A stretch of DNA of 64,000 nt from Flavonifractor sp. An92 (lineage in GTDB: Bacteria > Bacillota > Clostridia > Oscillospirales > Oscillospiraceae). Below the pieces are notes generated by a model. The model had not been told where the DNA came from and did not search any database. It saw only the letters and a program-made list of their open reading frames with translations. Location of the stretch: positions 25,405-89,404 of the forward strand of contig NZ_NFGZ01000013.1 in NCBI RefSeq assembly GCF_002159175.1, in the 5' to 3' direction. A program made the translations under genes and the position numbers. Shown piece by piece: positions 53,517 through 61,964 of the stretch. The first letter of the stretch is position 1. Every line of letters starts with the position of its first letter.

Positions 53517-54944
53517 TTAGAAGTTGGAATAGATGAAGGGGTTGTAGGTGCCCTTGACGATGAAGCTGGCGGACACGGCCAGCAGGGCCACCAGCAGCAG
53601 CGGATAGACCACGTCCCGCACCAGGGCGGGCACGCCGGTCCAGTTCTCCGCCTTGCGGCCCAGCCACGGGGCCACCGGCGCGGAGAAGAGGAGCGCCGCG
53701 GCCAGGATAGGCAGGTTGTCGGTGAGGAAGAGGGTGGCATACCCGTCCCATCCGCCGCCCGCGGGGGTGAACATGGCGGTGAGGTAGGGGATGGCCACGC
53801 TGAGGGACTCGGCCCGGAAGAGGACCCAGCCCAGATTCACCAGGAAGAAGGTGAAGAGCCATTTCAGCCCCTCCGGCCAGCCCCGGCCCAGGCCGCAGAA
53901 CTTCTCCAGCGCCTGGAGGACAAAGTAGTACAGGCCCCACAGGATAAAGGTCCACGCCGCTCCGTGCCAGATGCCGGTGAGGAGCCACACCACGAAGAGG
54001 TTGCGGATGTGCTTCCAGCGCTTGTCCACCCGGCTGCCGCCCAGGGGGAAGTACACATAGTCCCGGAACCAGGTGGACAGGGAGATGTGCCACCGCCGCC
54101 AGAACTCGGTGACCGAGCGGGAGATGTAGGGGTAGTTGAAGTTTTCAAGGAAGTGGAAGCCGAACATGCGGCCCATGCCGATGGCCATGTCGGAGTAGCC
54201 AGAGAAGTCGTAGTAAATCTGCAGGGTGTAGCACAGCGCCCCCAGCCAGGCCATGCCGGTGGACAGGTCGCCCGCCGGGCGGCCGTAGGCGAAGTCGGCC
54301 ACCACCGCCAGCTGGTTGGCCAGAATGACCTTTTTCCCCATGCCCACCAGGAAGCGGCACACGCCGGAGGAGAAGTCCGCCCAGTTTTCCCGGCGGGTGT
54401 CGATCTCCTCGGCCACCGTCTCATACTTGACGATGGGTCCGGCGATGAGCTGGGGGAAGAAGGAGATGTACAGACCCACCTTGAGGGGATTGCGCTGGAC
54501 GCTCCCCCGGCCCCGGTTCACGTCCAGCACATAGCTCATGGCCTGGAAGGTGAAGAAGGAGATGCCCAGAGGCAGCTCGATCACCGGCACGGTGAGGGAC
54601 AGACCCAGCCGTCCCAGCTCGGTGAGGACGAAGGTCAGGTATTTAAAGACGAACATGAGCCCCAGGTTGCACACCACCGACAGCACGATGGGGGCGCGGG
54701 TGGAACGGCCCCGCTCCTGGCAGGCACTCACCCACAGGCCGAAGCCGTAGTTGACCAGAATGGAGGCCATCATCACCAGCACGAACCAGGGCTCTCCCCA
54801 GGCGTAGAAGAAGAGGGAGCCCACCAGCAGCAGCAGGTTCTGCACCGGGCGGCTCCACCGGCCGAAGAGGCGGCAGGGGCCGTAGTACCCCAGCAGCATC
54901 AGCGGCAGGAAGAGGAAGAGAAAAATGGAACTGGAAAACAGCAC
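53517..54944 (-). CDS. MBOAT family membrane O-acyltransferase
   Basis: A 475-residue multi-pass acyltransferase (AlgI/DltB type) that moves acyl groups across or onto exported polymers. The GTG start at 54944 follows AAAGGAG, giving MLFSSSIFLFLFLPLML, the usual AlgI-like N-terminus. Key motifs are FFPQLIAGPIVKYE, FWRRWHISLSTWFRDYVYFP and the catalytic His in GIWHGAAWTFILWG. It is followed by the DHHW partner and preceded by an acyltransferase-3 protein, making a surface-polymer acylation cassette. Confidence 0.93.
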   Translation of the reverse strand: MLFSSSIFLFLFLPLMLLGYYGPCRLFGRWSRPVQNLLLLVGSLFFYAWGEPWFVLVMMASILVNYGFGLWVSACQERGRSTRAPIVLSVVCNLGLMFVFKYLTFVLTELGRLGLSLTVPVIELPLGISFFTFQAMSYVLDVNRGRGSVQRNPLKVGLYISFFPQLIAGPIVKYETVAEEIDTRRENWADFSSGVCRFLVGMGKKVILANQLAVVADFAYGRPAGDLSTGMAWLGALCYTLQIYYDFSGYSDMAIGMGRMFGFHFLENFNYPYISRSVTEFWRRWHISLSTWFRDYVYFPLGGSRVDKRWKHIRNLFVVWLLTGIWHGAAWTFILWGLYYFVLQALEKFCGLGRGWPEGLKWLFTFFLVNLGWVLFRAESLSVAIPYLTAMFTPAGGGWDGYATLFLTDNLPILAAALLFSAPVAPWLGRKAENWTGVPALVRDVVYPLLLVALLAVSASFIVKGTYNPFIYSNF

Positions 54945-54967
54945 GTTAAAACTCCTTTGCCGGCCCG

Positions 54968-56017
54968 TCAGGTGATGAGCCGCCCCACCAGGGGGATTTT
55001 GGATAACGGCCAGGCCACCAGCGCCGCGCACAGGAACACCCCCAGCGTGAGCAGCGGCACCGACAGCGCCGGTAGGAAGGAGAGGGTGGATACGCCGAAG
55101 TGGCGCAGCAGCATGATGAACAGGTCGTGACACAGGTAGATGCCGAAGGTAATGGCGGACAGCGCCGAGATCCACCGTCCGGAGCCCCGCAGGGGGAGCC
55201 GCCGGAAGAGGAGGAACACCGCCGCGGACATGAGGGCGATGTTGGGGGAGTTGTAGTTGTAGAAGGTGAAGCGGGCCCCCTGCATCTGGGAGAGCCAGGC
55301 GGTGCCCCACACCGTCCATACCGCACCCGCCGCCCCCAGGCCGTAGATGGTCAGCTCCGCCGGGAGGGAGAGGGTGCAGGTTTTCAGGCAGTAGCCCAGT
55401 ACGTAGTAGCTGGCGTAGCTCAGCACGATGCGGATATCCAGCTGGGAGAGCCAGGAGGACACCGTCTTGCTGGGCCGCAGGGCCAGCGTGGTGGGCAGCA
55501 CCATGGCCAGCACGAAGGCCAGGAGGAAGTACCACCCCAGCTCCTTCCCGGTGGCCCCCCGCACGAAGCCCCGCAGGATGGGGGTGACCAGGTACAGCCC
55601 GATCATCATGGGGAGGAACCACAGGTGGTAGTGGAGCTTGCCCCACACCAGCTCTTTCAGGCCGCCCACCAGGTCGGCCAGCGTGACAGTCCCCGTCTCC
55701 AGAAAGGCGCCGAACAGGGCGTACACCGCGCTCCACACCACCAGGGCGGCTACCAGACGCAGGGTCTGCCGGAACAGAAGGCTGTGGAGGGTCACCTCCC
55801 GCTTGGGGTCCAGCAAAAACATGCCGGAGAGCATGATGAACGCCGGCACCGACCAGTGGGCCAGACCGTCATAGAGATTCAGGGTGTTCCAGGCGGCGGA
55901 GCCCACCGCCGCCTCCGAGATCCAGCCCCCGGAGATGTGGATCATGATGACCGCGACGGTGGCGCACACCCGCAGCAGATCGGCGTAGAGAAGCCGCTCC
56001 CCGCTCTTGCCGGCCAT
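54968..56017 (-). CDS. Acyltransferase family 3 membrane protein
   Basis: A 349-residue protein with about ten hydrophobic segments, resembling OafA/WecH-type acyltransferases. The N-terminus RLLYADLLRVCATVAVIMIH holds the conserved Arg and His of the family. HLWFLPMMIGLYLVTPIL and FGIYLCHDLFIMLL are other typical parts. It starts 3 nt after the serine dehydratase stop and precedes MBOAT by 23 nt, so co-transcription is likely. The probable target is a surface glycan or peptidoglycan. Confidence 0.88.
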   Translation of the reverse strand: MAGKSGERLLYADLLRVCATVAVIMIHISGGWISEAAVGSAAWNTLNLYDGLAHWSVPAFIMLSGMFLLDPKREVTLHSLLFRQTLRLVAALVVWSAVYALFGAFLETGTVTLADLVGGLKELVWGKLHYHLWFLPMMIGLYLVTPILRGFVRGATGKELGWYFLLAFVLAMVLPTTLALRPSKTVSSWLSQLDIRIVLSYASYYVLGYCLKTCTLSLPAELTIYGLGAAGAVWTVWGTAWLSQMQGARFTFYNYNSPNIALMSAAVFLLFRRLPLRGSGRWISALSAITFGIYLCHDLFIMLLRHFGVSTLSFLPALSVPLLTLGVFLCAALVAWPLSKIPLVGRLIT

Positions 56018-56020
56018 GGC

Positions 56021-56881
56021 TCACTGCCCCCGCATCTGCTCGGACACCTTGCGCCCGAAGGGGGTGGCGGCAAGGCCACCCTCGCCGGTCTCCCGCAGGG
56101 CGGAGGGGAGGCTGGCGCCCACGGCGCCCATGGCGTCGATGACCTCGTCGCAGGGGATCTGGTTGATGAGCCCCGAGAGGGCCATCTGGGCGCACACCAG
56201 GGCGTTGGAGGCCCCCATCACGTTGCGCTTCACGCAGGGCACCTCCACAAGACCGGCCACCGGGTCGCACACCAGACCCAGGATGTTGGAGAGGGCCATG
56301 GCGCAGGCGTGGGCCATCTGCCGGGGGGAGCCGCCCATGAGGAAGGTGATGGCGGCGGCGGCCATGCCGGAGGCCGAGCCGATCTCGGCCTGACAGCCGC
56401 CCTCCGCGCCGGAGATGGAGGCCCGGGCGGCGATGACCTGCCCAAAGCCGGCTGAGATATAGAGGGCCTGGATCATCTGCTCCTCGGAGAAGTGGTAGCG
56501 CCGCTGCATGGGCAGCAGCACCGCCGGCAGCACGCCGCAGGCGCCTGCCGTGGGGGCGGCCACGATGCGGCGCATACAGGCGTTGCACTCGCCCATCTTG
56601 AGGGCGGTGGTGATGATGTCCTGGAGGAAGGGGCCGCACAGGCTGGCCTCGTCCTCGGCCATCCGGCCGCCCTCGCCGCCCACCAGGCCGCTGGCCGAGC
56701 GGCGGGCGGGGTCATAGTCGGCCTCGGCGGCCTGCATGGCGTGCCAGAGGCCGGTCATCTTCTTCCACGAGGCCTCCCGCTCCACGCTGCGGTCGGCCAT
56801 ATCGTCCTCCAGAATGACCTCCCAGAGGGGCTTGTCTCCCGCCTCGGCGGCGTGGAGCAGAGATTCTACGGATGTGAACAT
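56021..56881 (-). CDS. sdaAA: L-serine dehydratase, alpha (iron-sulfur) subunit
   Basis: A 286-residue catalytic subunit of the two-subunit [4Fe-4S] serine dehydratase of Firmicutes, which makes pyruvate and ammonia from L-serine. Conserved parts: APTAGACGVLPAVLL, SGAEGGCQAEIGSASGMAAA, and CDPVAGLVEVPCVKRNVMGA with cluster-ligand cysteines. Its ATG directly follows the stop of the beta-subunit gene. Pyruvate formed here would supply the Stickland and hydrogen metabolism seen elsewhere in the window. Confidence 0.95.
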   Translation of the reverse strand: MFTSVESLLHAAEAGDKPLWEVILEDDMADRSVEREASWKKMTGLWHAMQAAEADYDPARRSASGLVGGEGGRMAEDEASLCGPFLQDIITTALKMGECNACMRRIVAAPTAGACGVLPAVLLPMQRRYHFSEEQMIQALYISAGFGQVIAARASISGAEGGCQAEIGSASGMAAAAITFLMGGSPRQMAHACAMALSNILGLVCDPVAGLVEVPCVKRNVMGASNALVCAQMALSGLINQIPCDEVIDAMGAVGASLPSALRETGEGGLAATPFGRKVSEQMRGQ

Positions 56882-57550
56882 TTATTTGCCTCCTCCCAGA
56901 TCCATGTACGTCACGCTCAGAATGCCGTCCACCTGGCGGATGCGCTCGATGGTGGACGGGCTGATGGTCTCGTCGCTCTCGATGACCATGAGGGCCTCGC
57001 CGCCCTTGGCATCCCGGTAGAGCTGCATGGAGGCGATGTTCACGTTGTTGTCCGACAGGGCGTTGGCCATGGCGGCCACCTCGCCCACCCGGTCCTCGTT
57101 GCGGATGACCAGGGTGTTCTTCTCGCCCGTGAAGGCGGCGGGGAGCCCGTCCACCGAGGTGACCTTCACCCGGCCGCCGCCCAGGGAGGCGGCCACGATG
57201 GTGATGCGCTTGAGGTTTTTGTCCATGGCCCGGATCTGCACCGAGTTGGGGTGGGCGTCCTTCAGCACGCCGTTGCGGAACTGGAAGGTGAGGCCCGCCT
57301 CCTCGGCCAGGGCAAAGCTCTGGGGGATGCGGGGGTCGTCGGGCTCCATGCCCAGGAGGCCCGCGATGAGGGCCCGGTCCGTGCCGTGGCCCCGGCCGGT
57401 GGCGGCGAAGGAGCCGTGGAGGGTGAGCTCCGCCCCGATGGGCTGGCTGCCCAGCAGCCGCCGGGTGATGAGCCCGATGCGCACCGCGCCGGCGGTGTGG
57501 GAGGAGGAGGGGCCCACCATGATGGGGCCCATGATGTCAAAGAGGGTCAT
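56882..57550 (-). CDS. sdaAB: L-serine dehydratase, beta subunit
   Basis: A 222-residue partner of the alpha subunit. The N-terminal domain begins LFDIMGPIMVGPSSSHTAGA, the family hallmark. The C-terminal ACT domain (about residues 145-222, FTGEKNTLVIRNEDRVGEVA) probably binds serine or another amino acid as regulator. It ends exactly where the alpha subunit begins and starts 16 nt after the amidohydrolase gene. Confidence 0.95.
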   Translation of the reverse strand: MTLFDIMGPIMVGPSSSHTAGAVRIGLITRRLLGSQPIGAELTLHGSFAATGRGHGTDRALIAGLLGMEPDDPRIPQSFALAEEAGLTFQFRNGVLKDAHPNSVQIRAMDKNLKRITIVAASLGGGRVKVTSVDGLPAAFTGEKNTLVIRNEDRVGEVAAMANALSDNNVNIASMQLYRDAKGGEALMVIESDETISPSTIERIRQVDGILSVTYMDLGGGK

Positions 57551-57566
57551 GATATGGCGTCCTTTC

Positions 57567-59153
57567 TCATGGATTGGGGGCGGTATACACCGTCTCCCCG
57601 TCTCGGATGGTCTCCAGGACCCGGATGGTCCGCAGGGTTTGGGTCGATACCGCCGTGGGATCGGCGGACAGAATCACAAAGTCGGCCCGCTTGCCGGGGG
57701 CGATGCTCCCCCGCTCCCCTTCCAGGCCGTACTGGGCGGCGGCGTGGAGGGTGACGGCCTTCAGGGCCTCCAGCGGGGTCACCGCCTCGGCGGGGTCCAG
57801 CTGCACCCCGTTCCGGGTGACGCGGCACACGGCGCACCACACGCTCTCCACCATGTCCGGCGGAATCACCGGGGAGTCCTGGTGGAGGGTGAAGGGGAAG
57901 GCCAGGCGCTGGGCGGTGCCCAGGGGGCTGATGCCGCTCCCCCGCTCCGGCCCGAAGTTTTTCAAATGGATGTCTCCCCAGTACCAGGTGTGGGCGGCAA
58001 AGAAGGATGGGATCACCCCCAGCCGGGCGGCCCGGCGGAGCTGGTCCTTCCCCACCAGCTGGGCGTGGATCATCACCGGGCGGATGGTGGCAATGGGCCG
58101 GCCCACCTTCTCCTGGGCCCGCTCACAGGCGTTCAGGAGCTGCTCTGCCGCCGCGTCGCCGTTGCAGTGGACCAGGATCTGACGGTTTTCCTGCAGGGCC
58201 TGTTCCACCCAGGCGTCCACCTCCCCGTCGGTGTGGACGGGGTAGCCCCGGTAGTCTCCGGCATTCTCATAGGGCTGGCGCATCCAGGCCGTTTTCCCCT
58301 GGGGGGAGCCGTCCAGGAAGAGTTTATAGCCGCACACCCGGTACCGGCCTACGCCAGGCTTATGGGCAAGCTCGGGGGATTTCTGGAGGTCCGCGTAGCC
58401 TACCACGTCCACCAGAAGACCGTTTTCCCGGGCCAGGGTGCGCAGGAGGGCGTCCTGCCCCGGGCCGGTGACGCCGTCCTGGACCAGGGTGATGCCCCGG
58501 GAGAGGTACACTTCCTGGGCCTTGCGGAGCTGCTCCAGAGCTTGCTCCGGCGTGGCGGTGGGGAGGGCGGCACTCACCTGGAGAAAGGCGGCCTCCTCCA
58601 GATAGCCGGTGAGCTGTCCATGTTCGTCCCGCCCCAGGCGGCCCCCGGCGGGGTCGGGAGTCTCCGCCGTAAGGCCCAACTTCTCGAGCCCCAGGGTGTT
58701 CATTACACCCATGTGGCCCGAGGCGTGGGTGATGAGGGCGGGGCAATCGGGGAGGACCCGGTCCAGGTCCTGCCGGGTGGGGTGCTTTTCACCGGGGAAT
58801 ACGTTGTGGTCGTAGCCGAAGCCGATGACCCACTCCCCTGCCGGGATGTCATGTTCCCGCCGGAAGGCGGCCAGGAGCTCCGCCGCCTCCGCCGGGGAGG
58901 CGGCCGCCCCCAGCTGGCACAGCCCCAGGGTGGCGGCCACGGCGGTGATGTGGCTGTGGCTGTCCACAAAGGCGGGCAGGAGGGCGCGGCCCTCCAGATC
59001 CCGCTCCGCCGCGCCGGGGGCAAGAGTGCGCAGGTCATCGAGGTCCCCCACCGCCGCGATACGGTCCCCCCGCACCAGCACGGCCTGAGGGGCGCTCCCC
59101 TCTTCCATGGTCAGAATGGGTCCTCCGAAATAGATCGTTTCAGTGTGCTTCAT
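57567..59153 (-). CDS. YtcJ-like metal-dependent amidohydrolase
   Basis: A 528-residue amidohydrolase-superfamily enzyme. Metal motifs: the HxH in FVDSHSHITAVAATLG, then the carbamylated Lys candidate in GYKLFLDGS, and His in ILVHCNGDAAAEQLL and PVMIHAQLV. The C-terminal ERGSIAPGKRADFVILSADP is typical. Substrates of YtcJ-type proteins are mostly unknown; N-substituted formamides are one case. ATG 59153 is preferred (AAAGG 9 nt upstream) over ATG 59159. Its start lies within the end of the ClC gene, suggesting translational coupling. Confidence 0.87.
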   Translation of the reverse strand: MKHTETIYFGGPILTMEEGSAPQAVLVRGDRIAAVGDLDDLRTLAPGAAERDLEGRALLPAFVDSHSHITAVAATLGLCQLGAAASPAEAAELLAAFRREHDIPAGEWVIGFGYDHNVFPGEKHPTRQDLDRVLPDCPALITHASGHMGVMNTLGLEKLGLTAETPDPAGGRLGRDEHGQLTGYLEEAAFLQVSAALPTATPEQALEQLRKAQEVYLSRGITLVQDGVTGPGQDALLRTLARENGLLVDVVGYADLQKSPELAHKPGVGRYRVCGYKLFLDGSPQGKTAWMRQPYENAGDYRGYPVHTDGEVDAWVEQALQENRQILVHCNGDAAAEQLLNACERAQEKVGRPIATIRPVMIHAQLVGKDQLRRAARLGVIPSFFAAHTWYWGDIHLKNFGPERGSGISPLGTAQRLAFPFTLHQDSPVIPPDMVESVWCAVCRVTRNGVQLDPAEAVTPLEALKAVTLHAAAQYGLEGERGSIAPGKRADFVILSADPTAVSTQTLRTIRVLETIRDGETVYTAPNP

Positions 59154-60450
59154 CGTCATTCGCCTTTCGGTTGATAAATTCCGGTCGGAACTTACTATAT
59201 ACGATTTTCTGCTCGCTATACAGCCCTTGATAGCCGGAGAGCATGTAGGACACGGCGATGCACACCGCGAAGAGGCACAGGCTCTGGCCGGTGTGCATCC
59301 CCAGGCTCCCGCCGCCGAAGAGCTCCAGCGCCATGAGGAGGGAGGTCATGGGGCAGTTGGTGACGCCGCAAAAGACGCTCACCATGCCCAGCCCCGCCCC
59401 GAAGGAGGGGTCCAACCCCAGCAAGGGCGCGGCGGTGCAGCCGAAGGTGGCCCCGGTGAAGAACACGGGGACGATCTCGCCGCCCTTGAAGCCCGCCCCC
59501 AGGGTGATGGCGGTAAAGAGGATTTTCAGCAAAAACGCCTCCGGCCGGGCCTCTCCGGCGATGGCGGAGGCAATCACTTCCTCGCCCGCGCCGTTGTAGT
59601 CAAAGGTAAAGGGGGCCCACAGCCACACCACCCCGGTAAGGACCAGCACCAGCGCGCCGCCCGCGGCGCTGCGGGCCAGCGGGTGGGGAAGAAAGCGGTC
59701 ATAGAGGTGGCTGGCCAGGTGCATCCCGTGGCAGAACAGCACCGACAGCAGGGCGAAGAGCACCCCCATGGCGATGACCTGGGCCAAACTCACGGGGGAC
59801 AGATTGGGCACCCCCGTCAGAGCGAAGGCGGTGGCGGGGACGGAGAAGCACTGGGCCACCCACAGGCCCACGATGGCGGCGATGGCGCAGGGGACGATGG
59901 CGGCGTAGTACATGACGCCCACGCTCACCACCTCCATGGCAAAGACGGCGGCGGTGAGGGGCGTGCCGAACAGGGCGGCGAAGGCGGCCGACATGCCGCA
60001 CATGGTGATGACCCGGCTGTCCTTGTCGTCCAGACGCATCCAGCGGCCGATTTTGGAGGAGATGGAGCCGCCGATCTGCAAGATGGCGCCCTCCCGGCCG
60101 GAGGAGCCGCCCACCAGATGGGTGAGGATGGTGGAGAGAAAGACCAGCGGCGCGGTGCGCAGGCGCAGCGGGGCGTTTTCCCGCACGGCGATGAGCACGA
60201 AATTGGTGCCCCGGTCCTTCTCCATACCGCACGCCCGGTACAGAAGCACGATGCCCATACCCCCCAGAGGGAGGAGGAGCATCAGCCAGGGACAGGTATG
60301 CCGGGCCAGGGTGGCGTAGTGGAAGGCGTAGTAAAAGGCGGTGCTCACCCCGCCCACCACGATGCCGATGCCGGCGGCAAAGAAAAGCCATTTGAGAAAA
60401 ATACCCGGCTCGGTGAGCCGTGCCAAAACGGTGTGCCGTGTCTGTTCCAA
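59140..60450 (-). CDS. ClC family anion channel/antiporter
   Basis: A 436-residue ClC-fold membrane protein. The second ion-path motif reads GGSSGREGAILQIGGSI and the third GGEIVPVFFTGATFG, both off the textbook GKEGP and GxFxP forms and closer to the fluoride-exporting or EriC-like branches. The usual GSGIP motif is not evident near the N-terminus. About ten hydrophobic segments are visible, and no CBS domains are attached. Likely role: chloride or fluoride movement, substrate not settled. It heads the leftward seven-gene run. Confidence 0.87.
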   Translation of the reverse strand: MEQTRHTVLARLTEPGIFLKWLFFAAGIGIVVGGVSTAFYYAFHYATLARHTCPWLMLLLPLGGMGIVLLYRACGMEKDRGTNFVLIAVRENAPLRLRTAPLVFLSTILTHLVGGSSGREGAILQIGGSISSKIGRWMRLDDKDSRVITMCGMSAAFAALFGTPLTAAVFAMEVVSVGVMYYAAIVPCAIAAIVGLWVAQCFSVPATAFALTGVPNLSPVSLAQVIAMGVLFALLSVLFCHGMHLASHLYDRFLPHPLARSAAGGALVLVLTGVVWLWAPFTFDYNGAGEEVIASAIAGEARPEAFLLKILFTAITLGAGFKGGEIVPVFFTGATFGCTAAPLLGLDPSFGAGLGMVSVFCGVTNCPMTSLLMALELFGGGSLGMHTGQSLCLFAVCIAVSYMLSGYQGLYSEQKIVYSKFRPEFINRKANDDEAH

Positions 60451-60494
60451 CGGTGATGCCCCTTTCTCAGCCCCAGCGCGGCGCTCTTGGGGCC

Positions 60495-60500
60495 ATTATA
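60495..60500 (-). promoter_or_regulatory. Extended -10 promoter of the ClC-led run
   Basis: On the minus strand TGC-TATAAT (-10 at 60495-60500). The -35 is poor. It diverges from the CBS-protein promoter. No fluoride riboswitch was found in the leader. Confidence 0.6.
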
Positions 60501-60559
60501 GCATAGTTGGAGCCGTTCCAAAAGATTTTTCCGGAACCGGTGAAAAACAGACGGCAGTA

Positions 60560-60568
60560 TGCTATACT
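60560..60568 (+). promoter_or_regulatory. Extended -10 promoter of the CBS-domain protein
   Basis: TGC-TATACT (-10 at 60563-60568) without a clear -35, about 50 nt before the gene. Confidence 0.6.
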
Positions 60569-60619
60569 AAAATTTAATGGCTCCTGGAGTAAAGGAGCGA
60601 TCTTAAGGGGGAATTGGCC

Positions 60620-61906
60620 TTGCTGCCGACCATAGGAAGCATTCTGATCTTGGCACTGGTGGTGGACATGCTCTTTGCCGCCTGCGCCGTGGCGCTGGAG
60701 GAGGTGAGCCTCCCGTCCCTCCGCCGTCAGGCCGGAGAGGGCGAGGAAAAGGCCGTCCGGGCCGCCCGGTGCCTCCGGCATCCCGCCGCGTTCCTGCGGG
60801 GGGTGGCCCTGTGGCGGCTGCTGTGCTGCGCGGCGGAGGCGGTGTGCCTGTGGCTGGGGGCGGAGCAGCTGCTCCCGGCGCTCCCGTGGCGCTGCGGGGC
60901 GCTGGCGGGGTGTCTGGCGGTCCTCTATGTGCTGACCTGGCTCATCCCCCGGCGGCTGGCCCTCAACGCCCCGCTGCCCACCCTGGCCGCCCTGGCCCCG
61001 GTGCTGCTGCCCCTGGTGACGGTGGTGCGGCCCATCACGGGGAGCCTCGCTTTTGTGGTGCGGCAGGCCCTGCGGCTCTTCCACATCGACCCGGACCTGG
61101 AGCGGGAGGAGGTCTCCGAGGAGGAGATCCGCCTGATGATGGACCTGGGCGAGGAGCGGGGCGCCATCGACGCCGGGGAAAAAGAGATGATCGAGAACGT
61201 CTTTGACTTCAAGGACCTGACCGCCGGGGATGTGATGGTACACCGCACGGATATGGTGATGCTGTGGGTGGGGGCCCAGGACGATGAGATCCTGCGCACC
61301 ATTGAGGAAACGGGACTCTCCCGCTTCCCGGTGTACGACAAGGACGCCGACGACGTCATCGGCATCCTCTCCACCCGCACCTACTTCCTCAACGCCCGGC
61401 GGGAGGAGCCCCGCCCCCTGCGGGAGCTGCTGCGCACGCCCTATTTTATCCCCGAGTCGGTGACCGCGGTAAAGCTCTTCCGGGACATGCAGAGCATGAA
61501 GGTCCACATGGCCATCGTGGTGGACGAGTACGGCGGTACGGCAGGTCTGGTGACCATGGAGGACCTGCTGGAGGAGATCGTGGGCAATATCTATGACGAA
61601 TTTGACCCCCAGGACGAGCAGGAGATCATCCGTCTGGGGGAGAACCAGTGGCGGGTGGCCGGCTCGGCGGAGCTGGAGGAGCTGGCCGAGGCGCTGGAGA
61701 TCGACTTCCCCGACGACGAGGAGGCCGAGACCCTGGGTGGCTTGGTCTTTGCCCAGCTCTCGGTGATCCCGGAGGACGGCAGCCGCCCGCTGGTGGAAGT
61801 CTACGGCCTGCGCATTCAGGTGGAGTCCCTGCGGGAGCGCCGGGTGGAGTGGGCCCTGGTGTCCCGCCTGCCCCGGCCGGACGCCGAGGACGAAGAACGT
61901 ACGTAA
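60620..61906 (+). CDS. CNNM/CorC-like membrane protein with paired CBS domains
   Basis: A 428-residue protein of the HlyC/CorC (CNNM transporter) family. An N-terminal membrane domain with about four segments (1-140) is followed by two CBS domains (about 195-315, VMVHRTDMVML and AIVVDEYGGTAGLVTMEDL) and a C-terminal CorC domain (about 335-415). Such proteins are linked to Mg2+ or Co2+ efflux. TTG 60620 is taken as start because GGGGGA ends 7 nt before it; TTG 60614 touches that site. The membrane domain is shorter and more Arg-rich than usual. Confidence 0.86.
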   Translation: MLPTIGSILILALVVDMLFAACAVALEEVSLPSLRRQAGEGEEKAVRAARCLRHPAAFLRGVALWRLLCCAAEAVCLWLGAEQLLPALPWRCGALAGCLAVLYVLTWLIPRRLALNAPLPTLAALAPVLLPLVTVVRPITGSLAFVVRQALRLFHIDPDLEREEVSEEEIRLMMDLGEERGAIDAGEKEMIENVFDFKDLTAGDVMVHRTDMVMLWVGAQDDEILRTIEETGLSRFPVYDKDADDVIGILSTRTYFLNARREEPRPLRELLRTPYFIPESVTAVKLFRDMQSMKVHMAIVVDEYGGTAGLVTMEDLLEEIVGNIYDEFDPQDEQEIIRLGENQWRVAGSAELEELAEALEIDFPDDEEAETLGGLVFAQLSVIPEDGSRPLVEVYGLRIQVESLRERRVEWALVSRLPRPDAEDEERT

Positions 61907-61913
61907 GACAGAA

Positions 61914-61956
61914 ACCGAGCCCCGGGCCAGATGGCCCGGGGCTCGGTGGTTTTTGG
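61914..61956. terminator. Bidirectional terminator between the CBS protein and MBL genes
   Basis: ACCGAGCCCCGGGCC pairs with GGCCCGGGGCTCGGT around AGAT, followed by GGTTTTT, between convergent genes. Confidence 0.9.
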
Positions 61957-61964
61957 GGAAGACC

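Noticed and set aside
60451..60560. Possible fluoride riboswitch before the ClC gene
   Set aside because: GGGGCATCACC looked suggestive, but the crcB-motif pseudoknot and conserved core are missing.
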